DNA from: Novosphingobium aquimarinum
GTDB taxonomy: Bacteria > Pseudomonadota > Alphaproteobacteria > Sphingomonadales > Sphingomonadaceae
Reading direction: 5' to 3'
DNA length: 64,000 nt
NCBI RefSeq assembly: GCF_009746585.1
Contig: NZ_WRPO01000001.1
Coordinates: 248,001 to 312,000, forward strand
Below, one piece after another: positions 8,138 to 15,141 of this stretch. The translations under genes were made by a program, and so were the position numbers. Within the stretch, counting starts at the first letter, position 1; each line of letters starts with the position of its first letter. The notes under the pieces were generated by a model that saw nothing but the letters and a program-made list of their open reading frames with translations, was not told the DNA's origin and made no database searches.

Positions 8138-9307
8138 TCAACGATAGTAGCGGTGGGGGACAAAGGGCATGGACACGACGCGGGCGGGCAGGCGTTTGCC
8201 GCGCATCTCGATTTCCAGCGCGGTGCCGTCCGTGGCAAGGTCGGCATCGACGTACGCCATGGCGATCGGGTGCTGCAGGCTCGGCGAGAAGCCGCCGGAC
8301 GTGACCGTGCCGATCATCCGGGCGCCGAGATGGACGGTGGCACCTTCGCGCGCGGCCATGCGGCCTTCGAGCGCGAGGCCGACCCGCTTGCGCGGCGCAC
8401 CTTCCGCCAGCAGCGCCAGGACTTTGTCGGCCCCCATGAAGCCACCTTCGGCGCGCCGCCGCTTCGAAATCGCGAAGCCGAGGTCGGCGGCGACCGGGTC
8501 CGTCTCGGGCGAAAGCTCGTGTCCGTACAGCGGCAGCCCCGCCTCGAGCCGCAGCGAATCGCGAGCGCCGAGGCCGATCGGGCGGACTTCGGGCAGCGCC
8601 GCGAGTGCATCGGCCAACGCGACGACGTCCTCGCTGCGGACCGAAATCTCGAAGCCGTCCTCGCCAGTGTAGCCGGAGCGGCTGATGCCCAGCGGCTTAT
8701 CGTTCCAGAGATAGGCGCCAGCCTGCATGAACTTGAGATCGAGCAAGGCAGGGGTGTCGGAAGACTCAGGTCGCACGTCGAGCCGCGCGAAAGCCTCCGC
8801 CGCCTTCGGGCCTTGCAGCGCCAGCAGCGCGTGCTCGTCGAGATGGTTCATGGTGATTTCGTCGGGCAGATGCTCGCGCAAATGGCCGATATCGTCCCAC
8901 TTGGTCGCGCCGTTCACGACCATGTAGTAGTCGCCGTCCCGGTTCGCGATCATCAGATCGTCGAGGATGCCGCCGTTGTCATCGAGCAGAAGCGAATAGC
9001 GCTGGCGGCCGGGTTTGAGCGCCGAGATCTCGCCGGGGAGCAGCGTTTCGAGCGCCGCTGCCACGCCCTCGCCCGAAAATTCGAGCTGGCCCATGTGGCT
9101 GACATCGAACAGGCCGGCCTGCTCGCGCGTCCACAAGTGCTCGGCGATGATCCCGCCGCCCTCCCCGGTATATTGAACGGGCATCATGTAGCCGGCGAAT
9201 TCGACCATGCGAGCGCCGCGGGCGCGGTGCCATGCATCGAGCGGCAGCAGCGCAGGCTCCTGCGGCTCTTCGCTGAAACCGTTGTCGTTCGAAAGCGATT
9301 CACTCAA
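8138..9307 (-). CDS. gcvT: Glycine cleavage system aminomethyltransferase (T protein)
   Basis: A 389-residue folate-dependent enzyme that releases ammonia from aminomethyl-GcvH and makes methylene-tetrahydrofolate. Family stretches are GYMMPVQYTGEGGGIIAEH, GLFDVSHMGQ, SRSGYTGEDGFEI and GLGARDSLRLEAGLPLYGHEL. I place the start at a TTG (9307, giving MSESLSNDNG) because GGAG lies seven bases upstream. The longer reading from an ATG at 9358 would begin inside the second riboswitch aptamer and adds 17 residues without family similarity. It is the first gene of the gcv operon. Confidence 0.94.
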   Translation of the reverse strand: MSESLSNDNGFSEEPQEPALLPLDAWHRARGARMVEFAGYMMPVQYTGEGGGIIAEHLWTREQAGLFDVSHMGQLEFSGEGVAAALETLLPGEISALKPGRQRYSLLLDDNGGILDDLMIANRDGDYYMVVNGATKWDDIGHLREHLPDEITMNHLDEHALLALQGPKAAEAFARLDVRPESSDTPALLDLKFMQAGAYLWNDKPLGISRSGYTGEDGFEISVRSEDVVALADALAALPEVRPIGLGARDSLRLEAGLPLYGHELSPETDPVAADLGFAISKRRRAEGGFMGADKVLALLAEGAPRKRVGLALEGRMAAREGATVHLGARMIGTVTSGGFSPSLQHPIAMAYVDADLATDGTALEIEMRGKRLPARVVSMPFVPHRYYR

Positions 9308-9345
9308 GGCACGGCTCCGCACAGGATTGGCACACCAGTCAGGTG

Positions 9346-9554
9346 CCCCCTCTGTCACGGAAGCCTGAGAGCTTTCCCCAGCGGTTGCCCGCGCGGGTTA
9401 CACCGTCGGCGGCCCGGCCTTGCGGCAGGACACTTTCCAGAGTGTCGCTATAGACGGTGCGCGGTCCTTCTGCCTGAGAGATTCCGGGGCGGTTGCTCCT
9501 TCGGCGCCTTCCGCCTCGGCTTGCACCGAATCGGAAAGTCTCTCCCGCGCTGTC
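9346..9554 (-). promoter_or_regulatory. Tandem glycine riboswitch controlling the gcv operon
   Basis: Read on the minus strand, two glycine-type aptamers follow each other. Aptamer 1 (about 9554-9455) contains GGGAGAG, GCGCCGAAGGAGCAA and TCTCAGGCAGAAGGACCG. Aptamer 2 (about 9446-9346) contains CACTCTGGAAAG, GCCGACGGTGTAA, GCTCTCAGGC and AGAGGGGG. These are the conserved blocks of the gcvT-class riboswitch, joined by a short linker as in the known tandem form. It ends about 38 bases before the gcvT start, so glycine binding probably switches on either transcription read-through or translation; the expression platform was not resolved. Confidence 0.95.
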
Positions 9555-9566
9555 AGCGATCGTTTA

Positions 9567-9595
9567 ACGATGGGCGAGCCTCAAACCCAAGTCAA
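9567..9595 (-). promoter_or_regulatory. Possible promoter of the gcv operon
   Basis: On the minus strand TTGACT (9595-9590) is followed after 17 bases by CATCGT (9572-9567). The -35 element is good and the -10 is poor. A start near 9560 would place the riboswitch exactly at the 5' end of the transcript, which is the main support. Confidence 0.35.
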
Positions 9596-9693
9596 CTGCT
9601 GCGGCGCAGCATGGCCCTTGGTACAGTCGCGCCGACGACCCAAATGCTCCGGACGGTCTGCATCGTCACCGCAAGAACGAAGCAGGGATCGGT

Positions 9694-10854
9694 TCAGACA
9701 TGACCCAGATCTTCGTGCGAGACGCCGTAGATCTGTTCGTGACAATTGATGGCGAACCGGTCAGTCATCCCGGCGATGTAGCCGGCGATGTGCCGCGAAC
9801 GATCGGGCTCGTGGCGCGGCATCGTGCCGATCCATTCCTCGTCCATCAGCACTGGCTCTTGGGAGTAAGCCGAATAGAGCTCCGCCACCAGCGCGCGGGC
9901 GCGTCGGGCCGTCTCCAGCTGCAACGGGTGGTGGTAGAGCTTCTCGTACATGAAGCGCTTGAACTGACGTTCCGACGATTCGAGCGCGGGCGAAAATGCC
10001 ACCGTCGCACGCCCGGCAGCGCGAACTTCGTCCACCGACGCGATGCCCTTAAGACGGACCCGAGTTTCGGCCAGCAAGTCATTGACCATGTGGCCGATCT
10101 GGCTGCGGACGAGTTCGGCAAGCTGGCGATCGAGCGGGGCATCGGGATAACGCGCTTCGACTTCGGCCCAGTGATCCGCGACGAAGGGGTGCGCGAGCAC
10201 TTCGTCCAGATCGAGGATGCCGGCGCGCAAGCCATCGTCGATGTCGTGGTTGTCGTAAGCGATGTCGTCCGAAAGCGACGCCACTTGCGCTTCGAGCGAA
10301 GGCCACGTCCCGAGCTCCAGTGGAAATTCGGTGTTCAGTTCGCCCAGCGACCAGTTCGGCTCGGCGACGGGGCCATTGTGCTTGGCCAGGCCTTCCAGCG
10401 TTTCCCAGGTGAGGTTGAGCCCGTCATGCTCGCAATACGGCGATTCGAAACGCATGAGCACGCGTAGCGCATGGGCGTTGTGATCGAACCCGCCGCGGCC
10501 GGTGAGCGCGGCATTCAGCGCGTCCTCGCCCGCGTGGCCGAACGGCGCGTGGCCGATGTCATGCGCCAGCGCCAACGCTTCGGTCAGGTCTTCATCCAGC
10601 CCGAGGACGCGCGCAATAACCCGCGCGATTTGCGCGACTTCGAGGCTGTGGGTCAAGCGGACGCGGTAATGGTCGCCGTCGGGCGCGACGAAGACCTGAG
10701 TCTTGTAGCGCAGCCGGCGGAAGGCGATCGAATGGATGATGCGATCGCGGTCGCGCTGATAAGCCGTGCGCGGTCCGCGCGCGAAAGTATTCTCGATCGC
10801 GAATTCGCGGCCGCGCGAGCGCGCTGGGTCCGAGGCGTAGGGGACAAGTGGCAA
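9694..10854 (-). CDS. dgt: Deoxyguanosinetriphosphate triphosphohydrolase-like protein (HD domain)
   Basis: About 386 residues. The HD phosphohydrolase signature is complete: RVRLTHSLEVAQIA (His69), ALAHDIGHAPFGHAGE (His98-Asp99) and the later Asp in SLSDDIAYDNHDIDDG. Such enzymes split dNTPs into deoxynucleoside and triphosphate and so shape dNTP pools. The start is taken as TTG at 10854 (MPLVPYASDPARSRGREF), one base after the stop of the racemase-like gene. The ATGs further upstream lie inside that gene and add residues foreign to the family. It is the last gene of the pnt operon. Confidence 0.9.
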   Translation of the reverse strand: MPLVPYASDPARSRGREFAIENTFARGPRTAYQRDRDRIIHSIAFRRLRYKTQVFVAPDGDHYRVRLTHSLEVAQIARVIARVLGLDEDLTEALALAHDIGHAPFGHAGEDALNAALTGRGGFDHNAHALRVLMRFESPYCEHDGLNLTWETLEGLAKHNGPVAEPNWSLGELNTEFPLELGTWPSLEAQVASLSDDIAYDNHDIDDGLRAGILDLDEVLAHPFVADHWAEVEARYPDAPLDRQLAELVRSQIGHMVNDLLAETRVRLKGIASVDEVRAAGRATVAFSPALESSERQFKRFMYEKLYHHPLQLETARRARALVAELYSAYSQEPVLMDEEWIGTMPRHEPDRSRHIAGYIAGMTDRFAINCHEQIYGVSHEDLGHV

Positions 10855-10855
10855 G

Positions 10856-11551
10856 TCAGTCGGCCCCCAGAATCCAGTCGACCGCGGCATCGGCATGGAT
10901 GCGCGTGCAATCGAAGATCGGCAAGACGTTGGCATCGACATCGACGATCATTTCGAGCTCCGTGCACCCCAACACGACGGCCTTGGCGCCCTCCTGCTGG
11001 AGCACGGTGATGATCGATCGCAACTCGCGCTCGGACTGGCGGGTCGCCTTGCCGAACATGAGCTCCTCGTAAATGATCCGGTCGAGCGTCTCGACCCGCG
11101 CGAGGTTGGGCGGCAGCAGTTCGATGTCGCGCGCGATCAGCTTTTGACGATAGAACGTATCGAGCATGACGTTGCGTGTGCCGATCAGCGCCGCATGCTG
11201 CATTTCCTGCGCGACCATCGCATCGGCCACGCATTCCGCGATGTGCAGCATTGGCACCGAAACCGCGTCGGCGACCTGGTCGTACACTTTGTGCATCGAA
11301 TTGGCGCCGATCAGGATCGCGGTCGCGCCCCCGTCCTCGAGACGTTTGGCACTGTCCGACAATGTCGCCGCCGCGCGCTCCCAGTCCTGCGCGCTGGAAA
11401 GCCGCATCAGACTCGAGGCATCGAGGCTCTCGATCAGCAAGGGCGCACTCGCCGTCAGCCCCGCGCGGGCCTGAATGCCGCGCTGGATGTGCTCGTAATA
11501 GGTTCGGGTCGAATACCAGCTCAGGCCGCCGATAAGGCCGATCTTGCGCAA
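10856..11551 (-). CDS. Aspartate/glutamate racemase superfamily protein, first catalytic residue altered
   Basis: A 231-residue protein started at TTG 11551 (MRKIGLIGGLSWYST), preceded by GAGGAG nine bases upstream. The fold is that of cofactor-independent amino acid racemases. The second catalytic motif, GCTELE, is intact with Cys196. At the first motif the usual CNT (TNT in E. coli YgeA) reads GANSMHK, with Ala83 where the acid/base residue should be. The family interconverts L- and D-aspartate or glutamate in the cytoplasm. The protein may be a variant racemase, a one-base enzyme, or have another reaction. It sits between a lipoprotein gene and dgt in the pnt operon. Confidence 0.82.
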   Translation of the reverse strand: MRKIGLIGGLSWYSTRTYYEHIQRGIQARAGLTASAPLLIESLDASSLMRLSSAQDWERAAATLSDSAKRLEDGGATAILIGANSMHKVYDQVADAVSVPMLHIAECVADAMVAQEMQHAALIGTRNVMLDTFYRQKLIARDIELLPPNLARVETLDRIIYEELMFGKATRQSERELRSIITVLQQEGAKAVVLGCTELEMIVDVDANVLPIFDCTRIHADAAVDWILGAD

Positions 11552-11585
11552 GATCCGCTTCTCCTCGTGGGTTGTCTGAAACCGC

Positions 11586-11900
11586 CTAGCGGACGAGGCC
11601 ACTACCGCACAAGGCGGCCGAACTGGCGGTTACCCCGATAAGCTCGGGATCGCCGATTTTCCGGACGATGACGAGGTAGTCCGCCAGTGTTCGCCGTTCG
11701 CCCCGAAGCGCCTCCAGCTTGCGCAGCTGGCCGATCGACAGCCGATCGACCATCCGCCCGGCCATGCAATCGGCATGACGATCCGACAAGCCGGCTTCGA
11801 CCAGCGCGCCGCGCACTCGGCTTTCGGCGATTGCGGAAATGCAGCCCGACAGGGCCGCCGCCGCCAGAAGCAGCGGCACCAGCGCCCTGCTGGGCCGCAT
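11586..11900 (-). CDS. Small lipoprotein of unknown function
   Basis: A 104-residue protein with a signal peptide ending in a lipobox (LLLAAAALSGC, Cys20), so it is probably anchored to the outer membrane or periplasmic face. The mature part is mostly helical (SDRHADCMAGRMVDRLSIGQLRKLEAL) and has two further cysteines. Its ATG overlaps the pntB stop by one base, so it is cotranslated with the transhydrogenase. I recognise no named family. Its position suggests an envelope function linked by chance or by regulation to the pnt operon. Confidence 0.7.
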   Translation of the reverse strand: MRPSRALVPLLLAAAALSGCISAIAESRVRGALVEAGLSDRHADCMAGRMVDRLSIGQLRKLEALRGERRTLADYLVIVRKIGDPELIGVTASSAALCGSGLVR

Positions 11901-13423
11901 CAGTCAGCCAGCGCCTTGTTGATTTCCTCGACCATCTTCTTGGCATCGGACAGCAGCATCATCGTCTGGTCCATGTAGAAGACATCGTTGTCGACGCCGG
12001 CATAGCCCACACCGCCCATCGAGCGCTTGATGAAGAAGACCTGCTTGGCCTTGTCCACGTCGAACACAGGCATCCCGTAGATCGGCGAGGACTTGTCGGT
12101 CTTCGCGGCAGGATTGACGACGTCGTTGGCGCCGATGATGAACGCGACGTCGGCCTGCGCGAATTCCGAGTTGATGTCCTCGAGCTCGAAGACCTCGTCA
12201 TAAGGCACGTTCGCTTCGGCGAGGAGCACGTTCATGTGCCCCGGCATGCGCCCCGCGACCGGATGGATCGCGTATTTGACGCTGACGCCGTGCTCCTTGA
12301 GCTGATCGCCCATCTCGCGCAGCACGTGCTGGGCCTGCGCCACCGCCATGCCGTAGCCCGGGATGATGATGACCGTTTCGGCTTCCTTCATCAGATATGC
12401 CGCATCCTCGGCCGAACCGCGCTTCCAGGGACGGTCGGTCTTGGCGACGCCGGGACCCGCGTCGCCCGCATCGGCACCGAAGCCGCCGGCGATCACCGAG
12501 ATGAACGAGCGATTCATCGCCCGGCACATGATGTACGACAGGATCGCACCCGATGCGCCGACGAGCGCGCCGGTGATGATCATCGCGGTGTTGTGCAGCG
12601 TGAAGCCCATCGCCGCCGCGGCCCAGCCCGAGTACGAGTTGAGCATCGAGACCACGACCGGCATGTCCGCCCCGCCGATCGGGATGATCAGCAGGAAGCC
12701 GATAATGAAGGCGAGCAGCGTGATCCAGACGATCAGCAGCCCCTCGCCCGGCCCGCCCGCACCGCTCAGCGCATAAGCCGCGACCAGAACGATGATCGCG
12801 GCCAGCACGCCGAGATTGATGACGTGACGTCCCGGGAGCATGATCGGCGAGCCCGACATGCTGCCGTTGAGCTTGAGGAAGGCGATGACCGAACCGGAAA
12901 AGGTGATCGCGCCGATCGCGATGCCCAGCGCCATCTCGATCCGGCTGGTGACCAGGATCTGACCGGCGGTATCGACAATGTCGAACGCACCCGGATTGAG
13001 CCAGGCGGCGAGTCCCACCAGTACTGCGGCAAGGCCGACGAGGCTGTGAAATGCGGCGACCAGCTGCGGCATCGCCGTCATCTGGATGCGGCGCGCGACC
13101 ACGAAGCCGATGCCGCCGCCGATCGCGATCGCGATCAGGATCTGAACCAGCGTCGCCAGGTCAGCGGCGGTCGGTTCGGGCAGGAACTGGCCTTCCGGTA
13201 CCGGCGCCTTGAGCAGCATCGTGGTGAACACCGCAATCGCCATACCGGCCATGCCGAAGCGGTTGCCCTGGCGCGATGTCGAAGGCGAGGACAAGCCCCG
13301 CAACGCCAGGATGAAGAACACGCCGGCAACCAGATAGGCCAGCGCCACCCATGGGTTGACCTCGTGGATCACTGGAACCGCGAGCGCCGGCTCGGGCATG
13401 GTCTCGGGGGCGAGGAGCGCCAC
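11900..13423 (-). CDS. pntB: Proton-translocating NAD(P)(+) transhydrogenase subunit beta
   Basis: A 507-residue subunit with an N-terminal membrane part of about eight to nine helices (residues 20-310) and a C-terminal NADP(H)-binding Rossmann domain. Marks of that domain are IIPGYGMAVAQAQH, HPVAGRMPGHMNVLLAEA and IGANDVVNPAA. The enzyme uses the proton gradient to reduce NADP+ with NADH. The start is GTG 13423 within TAGTG, overlapping the pntAB stop, with AAGGAG eight bases upstream; an ATG at 13399 has no such site. The open frame extends much further upstream but that part is only a shadow of pntAB. Confidence 0.95.
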   Translation of the reverse strand: MALLAPETMPEPALAVPVIHEVNPWVALAYLVAGVFFILALRGLSSPSTSRQGNRFGMAGMAIAVFTTMLLKAPVPEGQFLPEPTAADLATLVQILIAIAIGGGIGFVVARRIQMTAMPQLVAAFHSLVGLAAVLVGLAAWLNPGAFDIVDTAGQILVTSRIEMALGIAIGAITFSGSVIAFLKLNGSMSGSPIMLPGRHVINLGVLAAIIVLVAAYALSGAGGPGEGLLIVWITLLAFIIGFLLIIPIGGADMPVVVSMLNSYSGWAAAAMGFTLHNTAMIITGALVGASGAILSYIMCRAMNRSFISVIAGGFGADAGDAGPGVAKTDRPWKRGSAEDAAYLMKEAETVIIIPGYGMAVAQAQHVLREMGDQLKEHGVSVKYAIHPVAGRMPGHMNVLLAEANVPYDEVFELEDINSEFAQADVAFIIGANDVVNPAAKTDKSSPIYGMPVFDVDKAKQVFFIKRSMGGVGYAGVDNDVFYMDQTMMLLSDAKKMVEEINKALAD

Positions 13424-13707
13424 TATTTGCGCTCCTTCTTCTTGTACATCGCGAGCATGCGCTCGGTGACGGCGAAGCCGCCGAAGATGTTGATACTGGC
13501 GAGCACGATACCCACCAGGCCGAGCCAGCGCGCCGTCGGGCTTTCGCTCGCCGCCGCGGCGATCAGGGCACCGACGATGATCACTGAGGAGATCGCGTTG
13601 GTCACCGCCATCAGCGGAGTGTGCAGCGCCGGCGTGACCGACCAAACGACGTAATAGCCCACGAAGCAGGCCATCACGAAGATCGAAAGGATTGCGATGA
13701 AGTTCAT
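13423..13707 (-). CDS. pntAB: Transhydrogenase subunit alpha-2, membrane part
   Basis: A 94-residue membrane protein with three helices (about 6-24, 36-56, 61-80), corresponding to the C-terminal membrane part of E. coli PntA. The stretch TPLMAVTNAISSVIIVGAL is highly conserved. Splitting of the alpha subunit into soluble and membrane proteins is the Rhodospirillum/alphaproteobacterial arrangement. It lies 17 bases after pntAA and its stop codon overlaps the pntB start. Confidence 0.95.
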   Translation of the reverse strand: MNFIAILSIFVMACFVGYYVVWSVTPALHTPLMAVTNAISSVIIVGALIAAAASESPTARWLGLVGIVLASINIFGGFAVTERMLAMYKKKERK

Positions 13708-13724
13708 GAAATCCTGACCTCGCT

Positions 13725-14858
13725 TCAGTCCAGCAGTCGCGCGTTGACGATTTTGCCGCCCTTGGTGAGGCGGATGGCATCGCCGATTTCCTCGTCCAGC
13801 ACGGGTCCACCCGCCTCCTTGTCCCAGAAAGCGGACAAAAAGTTGAACAGGTTGCGTGCGAACAGGGCCGAGGCGTCGGCAGGAAGGTGTGCCGGCGTGT
13901 TCGAATAGCCGATGATCTTCACGCCATGGCGCTCGACCACTTGATCGGCGACGGTGCCCTCGACATTGCCACCTTGCGGCGCGGCGAGATCGAAAATCAC
14001 GCTGCCGGCTTTCATCGTCGCGATCTGCGCATCGGTCACCAGGCGCGGCGCGGGGCGACCGGGGATCAACGCCGTAGTGATGACGATGTCCTGTTTGGCG
14101 ATATGGCTGGAGACCAGTTCGGCCTGTGCCTTCTGATATTCCTCGCCCATTTCGGTGGCGTACCCGCCAGAGCCCTCACCCTCGATACCGGCGACGCTCT
14201 CGACGAAGATCGGCTTGGCCCCGAGCGAGAGGATCTGCTCCTTCGTCGCCGAGCGCACGTCCGTCGCGGAAACTTGCGCACCCAGGCGGCGCGCGGTCGC
14301 GATCGCTTGCAGGCCGGCAACGCCCACGCCCATGACGAAGGCCTTGGTGGCGCTGATCGTCCCCGCCGCCGTCATCATCATCGGGAAGGCACGGCCATAC
14401 GTGTCGGCAGCGGCCAGCACCGCCTTGTAGCCGGCAAGGTTCGACTGCGAGGAGAGAATGTCCATCGACTGCGCGCGGGTGATGCGCGGCATGAACTCCA
14501 TCGCTAGCGCCTCCAGCCCGGCAGACGCATAGGCATCGATGCGCTCGCGCTTGCCGAACGGGTCAAGCCCGGCGACGATCCAGGCTCCGGAATTGACGCC
14601 CGCCAGCAGCGCCGGATCGGGAGCCTGGACGCCCAGCACGATATCCGCACCCGCGACCGTCTGCGCCACGTCGGCAACGCTGGCTCCGGCCGAAGCGTAG
14701 TCCTCGTCCGAGATCGAGGCGGAGACGCCCGCTCCCGATTCGACGGCGAGCTGGGCGCCAAGCGCGGTCAATTTCTTGACCGTCTCGGGTGTCGCCGAAA
14801 CGCGCGTTTCTCCCGGAGCGCGTTCCGTCAATACCGCGATCCGGCGAGGCGTGCTCAT
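13725..14858 (-). CDS. pntAA: Transhydrogenase subunit alpha-1, NAD(H)-binding
   Basis: A 377-residue soluble NAD(H)-binding subunit of the AlaDH/PNT family. The N-terminal domain begins with RIAVLTERAPGETRVSATP; the central Rossmann part has the VMGVGVAGLQAIATARRLGA dinucleotide loop near residue 172; later AKQDIVITTALIPGRPAPRLV is characteristic. It hands hydride from NADH to NADP+ in PntB across the complex face. It is seven bases downstream of the small coxIV-like gene. Confidence 0.96.
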   Translation of the reverse strand: MSTPRRIAVLTERAPGETRVSATPETVKKLTALGAQLAVESGAGVSASISDEDYASAGASVADVAQTVAGADIVLGVQAPDPALLAGVNSGAWIVAGLDPFGKRERIDAYASAGLEALAMEFMPRITRAQSMDILSSQSNLAGYKAVLAAADTYGRAFPMMMTAAGTISATKAFVMGVGVAGLQAIATARRLGAQVSATDVRSATKEQILSLGAKPIFVESVAGIEGEGSGGYATEMGEEYQKAQAELVSSHIAKQDIVITTALIPGRPAPRLVTDAQIATMKAGSVIFDLAAPQGGNVEGTVADQVVERHGVKIIGYSNTPAHLPADASALFARNLFNFLSAFWDKEAGGPVLDEEIGDAIRLTKGGKIVNARLLD

Positions 14859-14865
14859 GTGCCGA

Positions 14866-14991
14866 TCAAGACGCGATCAGGAGAACGACGATCGCTGCCA
14901 CGATCACGCTGAGGATCGTTCCCCACTTCAACATGACGAGAAAGCCGCTGTACGTGGAAGTTGCCGCCTTCATGTCTTGACCTTCAGCCAT
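14866..14991 (-). CDS. aa3-type cytochrome c oxidase subunit IV
   Basis: A 41-residue protein too short for most callers, with one C-terminal transmembrane helix (WGTILSVIVAAIVVLLIAS) after a short polar head MAEGQDMKAATSTYSGF. This matches the bacterial aa3 oxidase subunit IV family, a single-helix accessory subunit. A GGGGGA site precedes the ATG. The stop is seven bases before pntAA, so it probably leads the pnt operon rather than an oxidase operon. Family call rests on the sequence pattern; a role in oxidase is inherited from the family. Confidence 0.8.
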   Translation of the reverse strand: MAEGQDMKAATSTYSGFLVMLKWGTILSVIVAAIVVLLIAS

Positions 14992-15087
14992 CAAAATGTC
15001 CCCCGCTGTATAGGATCTCAGCCGGAGCCTTTAGCCGCCAGTTTCGCCTCGCTCAAGGCTTTAGCCTTAATCTGGCCTTTACCTGGC

Positions 15088-15100
15088 ACCTCTAAGAGGT
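15088..15100. repeat. Palindrome upstream of the NtrC-type regulator
   Basis: ACCTCT-A-AGAGGT is a perfect inverted repeat 42 bases before the start of the regulator at 15142, in the divergent spacer to the coxIV-pnt operon. It is placed and shaped like a dimer-binding operator. Which protein binds it is unknown. Confidence 0.4.
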
Positions 15101-15141
15101 TTCCTCGTAGTTTATGTGAACCGGGGGACCGCTGGCGCGCC

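Noticed and set aside
9308..9358. Upstream ATG start for gcvT (17 extra residues).
   Set aside because: It lies inside the second glycine aptamer. A TTG at 9307 has a GGAG site and fits the family start.
10855..10941. Longer dgt start with several ATGs.
   Set aside because: It overlaps the racemase-like gene and adds residues foreign to the family.
11687..13654. 655-residue plus-strand frame over pntB.
   Set aside because: Composition is Asp/His/Arg-rich without a domain; it mirrors pntB.
13424..13810. Long N-terminal extension of the pntB frame.
   Set aside because: It is a shadow of pntAB in another frame. The GTG at 13423 within TAGTG, with AAGGAG upstream, is the likely start.
15084..15100. 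Sigma-54 promoter (TGGCAC at 15084).
   Set aside because: The -12 GC element is missing at the required distance; the sequence is instead the palindrome ACCTCT-A-AGAGGT.
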